A DNA stretch of 41,844 bases from Burkholderiaceae bacterium (GTDB lineage Bacteria; Pseudomonadota; Gammaproteobacteria; Burkholderiales; Burkholderiaceae_F). Below, in pieces: positions 29,717-38,692 of the stretch (positions within the stretch are counted from its first letter, which is position 1; the number at the start of each line of letters is the position of its first letter). A program made the position numbers and the translations under genes. The stretch spans positions 1 to 41,844 of the forward strand of contig JAFAIM010000069.1 in NCBI GenBank assembly GCA_019236735.1, given 5' to 3'. A model generated the notes under the pieces. That model searched no databases, was not told the origin of the DNA, and worked only from the letters and a program-made list of their open reading frames with translations.

Positions 29717-30721
29717 TCACCGCACTTCGCGCAGCGCGATCGTTTCGTCGGCGCCACGAGGCGGCAGGCATTCCAGCTGAAGCGTCACGTGGTCAATGCC
29801 GAAGTCGCGCGCCAGCATGCTTCTCGCGTCGTGCAGGATGCGCGGCCACTGTTCCATCCGATCCGCGAGCACATGGGCCGAGACGGCGGTGCGCCCAGGC
29901 ACCATCGACCACACGTGCAGATCGTGGATCGATCGGACTCCGTCGATCCGTGCCAGAGCCTGCCCCACTTCGCGGAAGTCGACTCCGGCCGGAACGCTGT
30001 CGAGCAGCACCATGGTCGACTCCTTCAGCACCCCAAGCACCGAACGAAGGATCAAGCCGCTCACGAGCATCGATAGCAACGGATCGACAACGGTGTAGCC
30101 CGTAATGATGATCACGGCGCCCGCGACCAGGGCTGCGACCGAGCCCAACAAGTCGCCGAGCACATGCAGCAGCGCAGCTCGCATGTTCAGATTCTCGCGA
30201 TGGCGTGCGAGCACCGCCGCTACGGCCAGGTTGACCGTGAGCCCGACTGCGGCTATCGCGGCCACCGCGGCGCCGTTGACTCGGATCGGCTGCCGAATCC
30301 GCTCGATCCCCTCGATCAGCAGCCACGCCACGACCGCCAGCAGTGCCAGCGAATTGACGAACGCGGCGATCACCTCGGCGCGCGCCAACCCGTATGAGTG
30401 GCGGTCGGACGCAGGCTGCTGCGCAATCCGGTTGGCGGCCAGTGAAAACACCAATGCTGCGGTGTCGGTCAGCAGGTGGCCGCTGTCGGCCAGTAGCGCC
30501 AGCGATCCGGCCCACAGACCGCCGACGAGCTCGACCAGCGCGTAGCTACCGGTCAGCGCGACAGCGATGATCAGCGGGCGCGAGCTCGTTCGTTCCGAGC
30601 GATGGTCGTATGTGCTGTCGCCATGCCTGTGCTCGCGGTATTGCGCTTCGGCCTCGCGACCCGCCGGTTCGGCCTGTGAGCCGGACCGATTGCGGCGCTG
30701 CTGCTGTCCGGCCCCGCCCAC
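29717..30721 (-). CDS. Cation diffusion facilitator family transporter (zinc efflux type)
   Basis: Inner-membrane antiporter exporting Zn(II) or similar divalent metals in exchange for protons. The 334 residues have a His-rich N-terminal tail (YREHRHGDSTYDH), six hydrophobic helices from about residue 50 to 240, and a cytoplasmic C-terminal domain. The transport site HLLTD (H82-x-x-x-D86, helix 2) and its partner HVLGD (helix 5) are both of the H-x-x-x-D form used by ZitB/CzcD-type zinc transporters. The start is a GTG, 13 bases after the stop of the SDR gene; no in-frame ATG precedes the first helix. Metal identity is inferred. Confidence 0.92.
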   Translation of the reverse strand: MGGAGQQQRRNRSGSQAEPAGREAEAQYREHRHGDSTYDHRSERTSSRPLIIAVALTGSYALVELVGGLWAGSLALLADSGHLLTDTAALVFSLAANRIAQQPASDRHSYGLARAEVIAAFVNSLALLAVVAWLLIEGIERIRQPIRVNGAAVAAIAAVGLTVNLAVAAVLARHRENLNMRAALLHVLGDLLGSVAALVAGAVIIITGYTVVDPLLSMLVSGLILRSVLGVLKESTMVLLDSVPAGVDFREVGQALARIDGVRSIHDLHVWSMVPGRTAVSAHVLADRMEQWPRILHDARSMLARDFGIDHVTLQLECLPPRGADETIALREVR

Positions 30722-30736
30722 GGAAGGCCAGCCCCG

Positions 30737-31513
30737 TCAGCCCAGGGCAGCGCCGTCGTCGATCGAGATGACGGCGCCGTTGATCATCCGGCTCTCGTCG
30801 GACGACAGCAGCAGAATCAGGCCATCGAGATCCTCGACTGTGCCGACTCGCTGCCGCGGCAAGGATTGAACGAGCCGTTGGCCGCTCTCGGTGTCCCACA
30901 GCTCGTCGTTCATTTCGGTACGCACGTAGCCAGGACAGATCGCGTTCACGTTAATGCCGAAGCGGCCCCACTCCAACGCCTGCACACGCGTCATCTGGAT
31001 CACGGCCGCTTTTGTCATCGAATACACGCCCAGCCGCGGCACCGGCCGCAGTCCGGCAACGGATGCAACATTGACGATGCGGCCGCGAAAACCCGCGTTG
31101 GTGCGGCTGTGCTCGATCATCCGGCGCCCGACCTCCTGGGCCAGGAAAAAAGCCCCTCGCACGTTGGTTTCGAACATGCGCTCGTAGTCCGCCGCCTCCA
31201 CGTCCGTCAATAGCTGCGGTGCGGCGACTCCAGAGTTGTTGATCAGGATGTCGAGCGCCCCGCACTGCGATTCGGCCTCCGCCACCGCACTGCGTACGCT
31301 GTCCAGATCCGTCACATCCAAGCGCGTGGCGTGCGCGGCGCCTCCGGCCGCTTCGATCTCGGCGCGCAGCTCCTTCAAGCGCGAGACGCGGCGCGCCGCC
31401 AGCACCACGTTGGCGCCGGCGGCCGCGAGCACGCGTGCGCAGCGCGCCCCGATGCCACTCGAGGCGCCGCTGACGAAGGCCACCTTCTCCTTCAAATTGA
31501 CATTCATCGCCAT
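30737..31513 (-). CDS. Short-chain dehydrogenase/reductase
   Basis: NAD(P)-dependent oxidoreductase of the classical SDR family, 258 residues. It has the cofactor loop GASSGIG (16-22), NNSG for the central strand, the catalytic Ser in NVASVAG and YSMTK with the catalytic Tyr and Lys. An Ala-Arg-Arg at the end of strand 2 (LAARRVSRL) suggests preference for NADP(H). The closing DDGAALG is usual. The ATG of MAMNVNLKEK has GGGAG seven bases before it; a TTG five codons upstream is less likely. It stands beside ETF-QO and acetoacetyl-CoA synthetase, so a beta-hydroxyacyl or similar substrate is possible, but none can be named. Confidence 0.92.
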   Translation of the reverse strand: MAMNVNLKEKVAFVSGASSGIGARCARVLAAAGANVVLAARRVSRLKELRAEIEAAGGAAHATRLDVTDLDSVRSAVAEAESQCGALDILINNSGVAAPQLLTDVEAADYERMFETNVRGAFFLAQEVGRRMIEHSRTNAGFRGRIVNVASVAGLRPVPRLGVYSMTKAAVIQMTRVQALEWGRFGINVNAICPGYVRTEMNDELWDTESGQRLVQSLPRQRVGTVEDLDGLILLLSSDESRMINGAVISIDDGAALG

Positions 31514-31593
31514 GCGCCGCTCCCGCAAGCCGCAGCGGCAGGATCATCGCATGGGCTGCGGATTCACGCTCGGCAGTGGGATTCCGCGACTAC

Positions 31594-31621
31594 TACAATT
31601 CCCGAAAAACCCCACCGGGAA
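31594..31621 (+). promoter_or_regulatory. Possible ETF-QO promoter -10 and leader hairpin
   Basis: TACAAT (31594-31599) is a good -10 match in the 117-base gap between the divergent SDR and ETF-QO genes, without a clear -35. Next to it ttcccg (31599-31604) and cgggaa (31616-31621) form a 6-bp inverted repeat whose second arm touches the AAGGAG ribosome-binding site, so folding could affect initiation. Both points are weak. Confidence 0.3.
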
Positions 31622-31630
31622 GGAGCGCCA

Positions 31631-33280
31631 ATGCCGTCCGAAGCGCGCGAAACGATGCAGTACGACGTGGTCATCGTTGGCGCAGGGCCGGCCGGGCTGG
31701 CAGCCGCGATCCGGCTGAAACAGCGTGCACAACAAGCCGGACGCGACGTGAGCGTGTGCGTGCTCGAGAAGGGCTCGGAGGTGGGCGCGCACATCTTGTC
31801 GGGGGCGGTGATGGACCCGCGCGCCCTCGGCGAACTGCTGCCCGACTGGAAAGAGCGGCAGGCTCCCGTCGATACGCCGGTAAGCTCCGACCACTTCCTT
31901 TTTCTGGGCGAGCGCGGGGCCACCGAACTGCCTGCGTGGATGCTGCCGGCGTGCTTTCGCAACCACGGCAACTACGTGATCAGCCTGGGCAGCTTGGTGC
32001 GATGGATGGGCCGGCAGGCCGAAGAGCTCGGCGTGGAGATCTTCGCCGGCTTCGCAGCAACCGAAGTGGTGAAGGGGCCGCAGGGCGAGGTTACCGGGGT
32101 AGCCACAGGCAACCTCGGCGTCGGTCGCGACGGGCAGCCAACGGGCAACTTCCAGCCGGGTGTGGAGCTGCACGCAAGCTACACGCTGTTCGCGGAAGGC
32201 TCACGCGGCCAGCTTGGCCGGCAGCTGATCGCCGACCTTGCGCTGGACCGCGGCCGCGATCCGCAGACCTACGCGATCGGCATCAAAGAACTGTGGGAGG
32301 TCGCGGCCGACCGGCACGACCCGGGCCGCGTGGTCCATACCGCTGGTTGGCCCCTCGACGCCAGCACGTACGGCGGGTCGTTCCTGTACCACATGAAAGA
32401 CCGCCTCGTCGCGGTCGGCTTCGTGGTCGGCTTGGGCTATACCAATCCGTACCTGTCGCCGTTCGAGGAGTTCCAGCGCTTCAAGCTGCATCCGGCCGTG
32501 CTCCCGACCTTCGAAGGCGGTCGGCGGATCGGCTACGGCGCACGCGCGATCACCGCCGGCGGCCTGCCGTCGCTGCCGCAGCTGGTCTTTGCCGGCGGCG
32601 CTTTGATCGGATGTGAAGCGGGTTTTCTGAACGCTTCCCGTATCAAGGGCAGCCACGCGGCGATGAAATCGGGGATGCTTGCCGCCGATGCGGCGTTCGA
32701 TGCGCTCGCCGCCGGGCGCAGTCATGATGCGCTCGAACAGTATCCACGCGAGTTCGAGCGTTCGTGGCTGCGTCAGGAACTGCACCGCGCACGCAACTTC
32801 AAGCCGTGGATGGACAAGGGGCTATGGCTCGGCACGATGATGTTCGGCATCGACCAGGTGCTGTTGCGCGGGCGCGCTCCGTGGACACTGCATCGGTCGA
32901 TTCCCGATCATGCCAAGTTGCGGCCGGCAGCCGAGTGCACGCCGATCCCGTATCCGAAGCCGGACGGCAGGCTCAGTTTCGACCGCCTGTCCTCGGTGTA
33001 CCTGTCGAATACCAACCACGAAGAGAACCAGCCTGCTCACCTGACGCTGAAGGATCCGCGCGTGCCGGTTCAGGTCAATCTGGCGCGCTATGCTGGACCC
33101 GAAGCGCGCTACTGCCCGGCCGGTGTGTACGAATTCGTCGCCGACGGCGCTTCGCAGCGTCTGCAGATCAACGCACAGAACTGCGTGCACTGCAAGACCT
33201 GCGACATCAAGGATCCGACCCAGAACATCGTGTGGGTGGCGCCTGAAGGCGGAGGCGGCCCGAACTACACCAACATGTGA
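31631..33280 (+). CDS. Electron transfer flavoprotein-ubiquinone oxidoreductase
   Basis: Membrane-associated flavoprotein that takes electrons from reduced ETF, produced by acyl-CoA and other dehydrogenases, to ubiquinone. The 549 residues have the FAD-binding GAGPAG (17-22) and end with a 4Fe-4S domain whose four cysteines are C495, C518, C521 and C524 ([20 protein letters not shown]), followed by [17 protein letters not shown]. Length matches the family. AAGGAG is five bases before the ATG. An upstream open frame overlaps the SDR gene and is not used. No etfAB genes are in the window, so the partner lies elsewhere. Confidence 0.97.
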   Translation: MPSEARETMQYDVVIVGAGPAGLAAAIRLKQRAQQAGRDVSVCVLEKGSEVGAHILSGAVMDPRALGELLPDWKERQAPVDTPVSSDHFLFLGERGATELPAWMLPACFRNHGNYVISLGSLVRWMGRQAEELGVEIFAGFAATEVVKGPQGEVTGVATGNLGVGRDGQPTGNFQPGVELHASYTLFAEGSRGQLGRQLIADLALDRGRDPQTYAIGIKELWEVAADRHDPGRVVHTAGWPLDASTYGGSFLYHMKDRLVAVGFVVGLGYTNPYLSPFEEFQRFKLHPAVLPTFEGGRRIGYGARAITAGGLPSLPQLVFAGGALIGCEAGFLNASRIKGSHAAMKSGMLAADAAFDALAAGRSHDALEQYPREFERSWLRQELHRARNFKPWMDKGLWLGTMMFGIDQVLLRGRAPWTLHRSIPDHAKLRPAAECTPIPYPKPDGRLSFDRLSSVYLSNTNHEENQPAHLTLKDPRVPVQVNLARYAGPEARYCPAGVYEFVADGASQRLQINAQNCVHCKTCDIKDPTQNIVWVAPEGGGGPNYTNM

Positions 33281-33288
33281 GTGCACCG

Positions 33289-35247
33289 ATGACTTCCGAA
33301 ACCGACGCAACGCTGCTTTGGCGGCCGACGCAGGCCCGAGCGCAGGCAACGCGGCTGGCGGCGTTCATGAACGCCAATGGCCACGCCGAATATTCCCAGC
33401 TGTGGCGGTGGTCCGTACAACATCCGGACCAATTCTGGCCGGCGGTGGCGCGCTTTTGCGGCGCGATCGGCCAGCTTGGCGCGACGGTGCAGATCGGCGG
33501 TGAGCGAATGCTCAGCACGCGCTGGTTTCCGCAGGGGCGCCTGAATTACGCCGAAAACCTCTTGCGGCGCCGCGACGATACCGACGCGGTCGTGTTCTGG
33601 GGCGAGGACAAGGTGAAGCGGCGCATCAGCCACGCCGAGCTGTATACGGCGGTGTCGCGCTGTATCGGAGCTCTGAAGGCCGCCGGGGTCGGTCCCGGCG
33701 ACCGCGTTGCGGGGTATCTGCCGAACCTGCCGGAGACGCTGATCGCCATGCTCGCGACTGCCTCGCTCGGTGCAATCTGGTCGTCGGCGTCGCCGGATTT
33801 CGGCACGCAGGGAGTGCTGGACCGCTTCGGCCAGATCGAGCCGAAAGTGCTGATCTGCGTAGACGGCTACTGGTACAACGGCAAGGCGAGCGACTGCCTG
33901 GCCAAGAACGCCGAAGTCGCGGCGAAGATGCCATCGGTGCGCAGCACCCTGGTCGTGCCGTATCTGGATCCGGCGCCGGACATCTCCGCGATCGCCCACT
34001 CTCGCCTCTGGCCGGATGCGCTGGCCGCGCAGAAGGAGGTGCCGATCGACTTTGCGCAAGTGCCCTTCGATCATCCGCTTTTCATCCTGTTTTCCTCCGG
34101 CACCACCGGCGTGCCCAAATGCATCGTGCACGGGCACGGCGGAGTGCTGCTGCAGCACTTAAAGGAGCACCAGCTTCATTGCGACCTGCGGGAAGGCGAC
34201 CGCCTGTTCTACTTCACCACCTGCGGATGGATGATGTGGAACTGGCTGATGACCGGCCTGGCATCAGGAGCGACACTGCTGCTATACGATGGTTCACCGT
34301 TCGCCGGCGGCGGCGGGGTCCTGTTCGATTACGCGCAGGCGGAGCGCATGACCCACTTCGGCACCTCGGCCAAATTCATCGATGCCGCGTCCAAGCAAGG
34401 CTTGCATCCCGGGCGCACCCATCGCCTCGATGCGCTGCGCACGCTGCTGTCCACCGGCAGCCCGCTTGCGCCGGAGGGGTTCGACTGGGTGTACCGGGAG
34501 GTCAAGTCCGACCTGCTGCTGGCGTCCATTTCCGGCGGCACCGACATCGTCTCGTGTTTCGTCCTTGGCAATCCGATACTGCCCGTTTATCGCGGCGAGA
34601 TTCAATGCCGCGCGCTCGGCCTCGCGGTCGACGTGTTCGATGAGGATGGGCGGCCGGTCCGAGGTGAAAAGGGCGAGCTCGTATGCACCCGGCCCTTCCC
34701 GTCGATGCCGATCGGGTTCTGGAACGATCCCGACGGCAAGAAGTACGAGGCAGCCTACTTCCAACGCTTCGACAACGTCTGGTGCCATGGCGATTTTGCC
34801 GAGATCACCGCGCACGACGGCGTCATCATCTACGGCCGCTCCGACGCGACTTTAAATCCGGGTGGCGTGCGCATCGGCACAGCGGAGATCTACCGCCAGG
34901 TGGAGAAGCTGCCGGAGGTAGTCGAATCCCTGGTGATCGGGCAGGACTGGCCTCCGGGACGGCACGACGATGTTCGCATCGTGCTGTTCGTGAAGCTGCG
35001 CGCCGGCGCCATGTTGGATGCCGCGCTGATCGACCGAATCAAGCGGCGGATCCGCGAGAACACGACGCCACGGCACGTCCCTGCCAAAGTGGTGGACGTT
35101 CCCGACATCCCGCGGACCCGGTCCGGCAAGATCGTCGAGCTCGCGGTACGCAATGTCGTGCACAACCAGCCGGTAAAGAACGCCGAGGCCCTTGCCAATC
35201 CCGAGGCGCTGCAATGGTTCCGGGATCGGCCGGAGCTGGCCGACTGA
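33289..35247 (+). CDS. Acetoacetyl-CoA synthetase (acetoacetate-CoA ligase)
   Basis: Activates acetoacetate to acetoacetyl-CoA with ATP and CoA. The 652-residue ANL-superfamily enzyme shows the ATP loop [19 protein letters not shown], the fold motif [21 protein letters not shown], the A8 hinge [15 protein letters not shown] and the adenylation Lys in [11 protein letters not shown]. The N-terminal block LWRPT and [11 protein letters not shown]-like [11 protein letters not shown] point to the acetoacetyl-CoA rather than acetyl-CoA branch. The ATG is chosen; GTG at 33277, which overlaps the ETF-QO stop (GTGA), is equally possible and would give 656 residues. Close coupling to ETF-QO suggests a common role in fatty acid, ketone or polyhydroxyalkanoate metabolism. 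Confidence 0.93.
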   Translation: MTSETDATLLWRPTQARAQATRLAAFMNANGHAEYSQLWRWSVQHPDQFWPAVARFCGAIGQLGATVQIGGERMLSTRWFPQGRLNYAENLLRRRDDTDAVVFWGEDKVKRRISHAELYTAVSRCIGALKAAGVGPGDRVAGYLPNLPETLIAMLATASLGAIWSSASPDFGTQGVLDRFGQIEPKVLICVDGYWYNGKASDCLAKNAEVAAKMPSVRSTLVVPYLDPAPDISAIAHSRLWPDALAAQKEVPIDFAQVPFDHPLFILFSSGTTGVPKCIVHGHGGVLLQHLKEHQLHCDLREGDRLFYFTTCGWMMWNWLMTGLASGATLLLYDGSPFAGGGGVLFDYAQAERMTHFGTSAKFIDAASKQGLHPGRTHRLDALRTLLSTGSPLAPEGFDWVYREVKSDLLLASISGGTDIVSCFVLGNPILPVYRGEIQCRALGLAVDVFDEDGRPVRGEKGELVCTRPFPSMPIGFWNDPDGKKYEAAYFQRFDNVWCHGDFAEITAHDGVIIYGRSDATLNPGGVRIGTAEIYRQVEKLPEVVESLVIGQDWPPGRHDDVRIVLFVKLRAGAMLDAALIDRIKRRIRENTTPRHVPAKVVDVPDIPRTRSGKIVELAVRNVVHNQPVKNAEALANPEALQWFRDRPELAD

Positions 35248-35269
35248 TCAAACCGGCGCGGCGCGGCCG

Positions 35270-35818
35270 CTATCGAGTCGCTTTCTCGGTCGTGGGGACC
35301 AGGACGTCGAGCGTCAACGTGATGTCGCCGGCGGACTCCTGATTCGGTACGCAATTTGTCCGTGCCTTCACGTTGCGAGTCGTGAACAGCGGCAGGATTT
35401 CGTGCTGAATCTGCTCCGCCAGCTCGCATTCGCTGTGGGTCAGCTTACCCGGCCCGGACAGACGTACCGTTTTCCAACGGGCTTCGACGGTGCCCGCGGC
35501 ACGTTCCGGCGCAGGCGTGAGAGTCGAGAGCTCGATTCGCACGCTGGGGAAGCGCTCGGGCTTGCCATGCCCGCTGCAGGCACGCGGGCTCACCCTCATG
35601 TCGCTGCGGGCACCGAGCGTGGCCAGCGCCTCCTCGACTTTGTCGCGAAGCCCCTCGCAGGAGTAGCGGTTCGTGAACCCCGCATAGGTCAGGATCACCT
35701 CGCGGCTCTTCCAGACGGCCGGCTGCCCCTCGTCCGCAGACGTGGCCGATGCGGCCCACACAGACGATGCGGCCAAAGCTAGAACGAGAAAGCGGACGAG
35801 CCTAATGAACCGGAACAT
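35270..35818 (-). CDS. Exported four-cysteine protein of unknown function
   Basis: A 182-residue protein with a clear signal peptide (MFRFIRLVRFLVLALAASSV), probably cleaved after residues 23-28. The mature chain has exactly four cysteines, C54 (RYSCEGL), C81 (SPRACSG), C131 (HSECEL) and C156 (RTNCVP), suitable for two disulfides, in keeping with dsbB in the window. There is no transmembrane helix after the signal and no known catalytic motif. I have a general memory of similar proteins in beta- and gammaproteobacteria but cannot name a family. An upstream extension of 13 codons, MRRPIPTLL, is possible but would bury the signal peptide. It converges with acetoacetyl-CoA synthetase across 22 bases. 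Confidence 0.8.
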   Translation of the reverse strand: MFRFIRLVRFLVLALAASSVWAASATSADEGQPAVWKSREVILTYAGFTNRYSCEGLRDKVEEALATLGARSDMRVSPRACSGHGKPERFPSVRIELSTLTPAPERAAGTVEARWKTVRLSGPGKLTHSECELAEQIQHEILPLFTTRNVKARTNCVPNQESAGDITLTLDVLVPTTEKATR

Positions 35819-35863
35819 GCGCGTGCGCGTGAGTAGAGTCGGGATCGGTCGCCGCAATCTACG

Positions 35864-35965
35864 CTACCACCCATCGCCCGGCCAGACCCGAGCCACGCCA
35901 AACGCCTTCATCTCGGCTTCGGTCTTCTCCACCGACCAGCCATCCACAATTGCAACGCGGTTCAT
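35864..35965 (-). CDS. Possible 33-residue ORF
   Basis: ATG at 35965, nine bases after the DUF2937 stop, opens a frame for MNRVAIVDGWSVEKTEAEMK followed by 13 residues ending WPGDGW. Composition and codon use look like protein-coding sequence rather than chance, but there is no good ribosome-binding site and no family I recognise. It could be a small protein or the remnant of a longer one in this disturbed patch. Confidence 0.3.
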   Translation of the reverse strand: MNRVAIVDGWSVEKTEAEMKAFGVARVWPGDGW

Positions 35966-35973
35966 GACTCGGC

Positions 35974-36492
35974 CTACGCGTCTGCGCGAGCGCCCCGCAG
36001 CCGGCGTACCGATGCCGCTGCGCCGTACCAGATCAGCAGGAAGAGCCCCCATAGCGCCAGGCCAGCCAAGATCGCAAACGCGAGACCACCTAGCGACAGG
36101 TCGAACGAGGGTCGCCAAGCCGACCAGGTCGCACGAAACAGGTCCGGATCCGGGTGGAGGACGAGCCACGCGAACTGGCCATAGAGGTTGGTGTCGAGAG
36201 CCGCGACGGCCTCACGCAGTTGCGCCGCGGCATCGACCATCTGCTGGATCGCCACACCTTCCCGGTGAAACGAGGTGTCGAGGCTGTCGCGATGGTGCTG
36301 GATCAGCGCGCCTAAGTTTCCCGCGAAATCGCGCTGAGCGATCTGCTCGAACGGGATTAGATCCTGCAGGACCTGATCCAGCCGGCCCCCGACGCGCTGT
36401 CGATATTGCGCGATGAAGCTCGGCACGCAGCCGGCCGCAAGGATCGCCGCGACCAACACCACGCGGTCAAGAACGCCTCGGATCAGACCCAT
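35974..36492 (-). CDS. DUF2937 family membrane protein
   Basis: A 172-residue protein with a hydrophobic N-terminal helix (about 4-22), a mostly helical soluble middle, and two hydrophobic segments near the end (about 139-160 being the clearest). The stretch PSFIAQYRQRVGGRLDQV matches the opening of the DUF2937 family as I know it; function is unknown. A run of heptad-like sequence through the middle may form a coiled coil. The ATG overlaps the end of the slipin fragment by ten bases in another frame, so the two could be translationally coupled. A long open frame upstream is not protein-like. Confidence 0.75.
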   Translation of the reverse strand: MGLIRGVLDRVVLVAAILAAGCVPSFIAQYRQRVGGRLDQVLQDLIPFEQIAQRDFAGNLGALIQHHRDSLDTSFHREGVAIQQMVDAAAQLREAVAALDTNLYGQFAWLVLHPDPDLFRATWSAWRPSFDLSLGGLAFAILAGLALWGLFLLIWYGAAASVRRLRGARADA

Positions 36493-36623
36493 CGCCAGTA
36501 CAGACCTGGTCCACGCAGGGCAATATAGCGACCGAGGCGAAATACGACGCGACGTTGATACTCTTGGGCGACACGAAGTCCACTCAACGGGATAACGACG
36601 ATGACGGCGATGATGATCAACAT
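36483..36623 (-). pseudogene. Truncated slipin (stomatin/SPFH) N-terminal fragment
   Basis: Minus-strand ATG at 36623 opens 46 codons. MLIIIAVIVVIPLSGL is a membrane segment; it is followed by VAQEYQRRVVFRLGRYIALR and GPGLYW. This is the start of a slipin/stomatin-like protein, in which the hydrophobic anchor is followed by REYERGVVFRLGR and KGPGL just before the band 7 domain. The frame then stops, at 36483, before the domain proper. A full slipin has over 240 residues, so the rest has been lost and DUF2937 now begins at the break. GAGG precedes the ATG at a normal distance, so a 46-residue peptide could still be made. Several codons (AGT, GGA, CGT, TAT, CCA) have lower third-position GC than the neighbouring genes. 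Confidence 0.7.
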
Positions 36624-36665
36624 GGTGGCCTCGATACGCCCCGCGTTCGCTACAGAGCCGTCCGG

Positions 36666-37208
36666 TCAACGCTCCGAGAAAAACCGCTCGAGCCAGTAGA
36701 TCCCGATGATCGTCTTGCCGTCGGTGATCTTGCCGTCGCGTACCCAGTCGGCCAGGTCGCGCCAGGGCGCTGTGAAGATCTCCAGCACCTCGCCCGGGTC
36801 GCGGCGGGCGGTATCTTGCGTCAGGCCGCTCGCGACGAACACCTCGATGCGCTCGTCGCTGTAGCCAATCGCAGGGTCGAACCCGCCAAGATGGACCCAT
36901 TCGTGCGCTCGGTAGCCGGTCTCCTCCAGCAGTTCGCGCTGCGCACAGTCCAACAGTTTCTCGCCGGGATCGACCTTGCCGGCAGGAAACTCGACGAAGA
37001 CACGGCCGAGGGGATAGCGGAACTGCCTCTCCAGGATCACGTGATCGCGATCCACCAGCGGAATCGTCATCACTGCGCCCGGATGCCGGACATATTCGCG
37101 ATACGTGACGTGCGAATCCGGACAGCGAACGATGTCACGTTGCACGCGCAGGAACCCGCCTTCGTAGGCGAGCCGTCCGTCCACCTTGGCTTCCGCGAGC
37201 CCGCTCAT
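36666..37208 (-). CDS. Nudix hydrolase (ADP-ribose pyrophosphatase-like)
   Basis: Hydrolyses a nucleoside diphosphate linked to another group; the nearest type is ADP-ribose/ADP-sugar pyrophosphatase (NudF). The 180 residues have a complete Nudix box at 77-99, G-x5-E-x7-REL-x-EE-x-G-Y, read as GKVDPGE then RELLEETGY, preceded by VFVEFPAG, the typical strand of the ADPRase group. The ATG overlaps the nuoN stop (ATGA). A Nudix gene after nuoN is familiar from Burkholderiales, usually with a small DUF2818 gene between the two, which is missing here. The long open frame upstream overlaps nuoN and is rejected. Confidence 0.93.
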   Translation of the reverse strand: MSGLAEAKVDGRLAYEGGFLRVQRDIVRCPDSHVTYREYVRHPGAVMTIPLVDRDHVILERQFRYPLGRVFVEFPAGKVDPGEKLLDCAQRELLEETGYRAHEWVHLGGFDPAIGYSDERIEVFVASGLTQDTARRDPGEVLEIFTAPWRDLADWVRDGKITDGKTIIGIYWLERFFSER

Positions 37209-38692
37209 CCCGTCAGGGTGCGCAGCATCGCGCCCGAACACAATCCGAGCAGGTACTGCGGAACGATCCCGAGCACGAGCACGGCCACGCCGTTGACCGT
37301 AAGCGCGATCCTCATGTCGGGCGCGGCGTCGAAGGCCTCGTCGCGCCCGGGAGGGTCGAAGTACATCACCTTGATCACGCGGATGTAGTAAAACGCGCCC
37401 ACCAGCGAGAACAGCACCGCTATGACGGCGATCGAGACGACCGGAACCCCGGAGTGGTCGGCCAACAGCGCTTGGAGCACCACCAGCTTGGCATAGAAGC
37501 CGACCGCCGGCGGCACCCCGGCAAGCGAGAACATCGCCAACGCCATCACGAACGCGTACCACGGCCGTAACCGGAACAGCCCCCGAAGGTCCGCAATCTC
37601 CTCGGCCTCGAATCCTTCCCGTGCCAGCAGCAGCACGATGCCGAACGCGGCCACCGTCGCCAGCGCGTACGTCGCGACGTAGAAAAGGGCGGCCCCGTAC
37701 GCCGTAGCCGCACTCGCGGTCGTGCCACCTGCCACGCCCGACTGCATTGCCAGCAACATGAAGCCCATTTGGCCGATCGTCGAATAGCCGAGCATCCGCT
37801 TCAAGTTACTCTGTGCGACCGCCGTCAGGTTGCCCACTGCCAGCGACACGAGCGCCAGCAGTAGCAGCATCAGATGCCAGTCGCCCGCCACCGGTGCAAG
37901 GCCCGCCACCAGCAGGCGGAACGCAACAGCGAACGCCGCCAGCTTCGGCGCCGAGGCGATCAGCAGCGTCACCGGCGTGGGGGCGCCTTGATAGACGTCG
38001 GGCACCCACATGTGGAAGGGAGCCGCTCCGAGCTTGAATCCGATCCCGGCCACCAGAAACACCGTCGCCAGTATCAAGGCCGGTTGGTTGGCAATCTGCA
38101 GCGCGGCGATCCGCCGCGCGATTTCGGCGATGTCGAGCGTGCCCGTGGCGCCGTATAGCATCGACATGCCGTACAGCAGGAATCCGGACGCAAGCGCGCC
38201 CAGCACGAAGTACTTCATCGCCGCTTCACCGGAGCGCTGCTGATCGCGCTGCATCGCGACCAGCGCGTACAGCGCGAGCGACTGCAGTTCGAGCCCCAGG
38301 TAGATCAGCAGCAGGTTGTTGGCCGAGATCATCGTCATCACGCCCAACAGCGTAAAAAGCGCCAGCGAGAACAGCTCGCCTCGCCAGAACGCGCGCGCGC
38401 GCGCGTAGTTCTGCGCATAGACCAACGCGAAACCGGTCGCCAGGATCGCGAACAGCTTCAGCACCTGTGCCATCGGGTCGGATATGAACATGCCGCCGAA
38501 CGCGAACTGCACGGACGACTCCTGCAGCAGGTTCCAGCAGCACAGCGCCGCCGCGGCCAGCGCGGTCAGCGACAGCGCGTAGCTCAGGTTGCGCTGGCGT
38601 TCCGGCACGAACAGATCGGCCACCAGAACGACGCAGGCGGCCGCCAGCAGCACCGTCTCGGGCAGTACGGCGAGAAAGTTCAGCTTGATCAT
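37205..38692 (-). CDS. nuoN: NADH-quinone oxidoreductase subunit N
   Basis: Proton-pumping antiporter-like subunit of respiratory complex I in the inner membrane. The 495-residue product has about 14 hydrophobic helices. The conserved ELQSLALYALVA with the helix-5 Glu, AAPFHMWVPDVYQGAPTPV and the Lys in SNLKRMLGYSTIGQMG are present, which are the usual proton-channel residues. The start ATG, giving MIKLNFLAVLPE, overlaps the nuoM stop (ATGA). The frame is open upstream inside nuoM but not used. It is the last nuo gene and is coupled to the Nudix gene. Confidence 0.97.
   Translation of the reverse strand: MIKLNFLAVLPETVLLAAACVVLVADLFVPERQRNLSYALSLTALAAAALCCWNLLQESSVQFAFGGMFISDPMAQVLKLFAILATGFALVYAQNYARARAFWRGELFSLALFTLLGVMTMISANNLLLIYLGLELQSLALYALVAMQRDQQRSGEAAMKYFVLGALASGFLLYGMSMLYGATGTLDIAEIARRIAALQIANQPALILATVFLVAGIGFKLGAAPFHMWVPDVYQGAPTPVTLLIASAPKLAAFAVAFRLLVAGLAPVAGDWHLMLLLLALVSLAVGNLTAVAQSNLKRMLGYSTIGQMGFMLLAMQSGVAGGTTASAATAYGAALFYVATYALATVAAFGIVLLLAREGFEAEEIADLRGLFRLRPWYAFVMALAMFSLAGVPPAVGFYAKLVVLQALLADHSGVPVVSIAVIAVLFSLVGAFYYIRVIKVMYFDPPGRDEAFDAAPDMRIALTVNGVAVLVLGIVPQYLLGLCSGAMLRTLTG

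Noticed and set aside
36493-36900. N-terminal extension of the DUF2937 frame by 136 codons
   Set aside because: It runs through the Nudix gene and the slipin fragment in another frame, and is Arg/His-rich without protein-like features.
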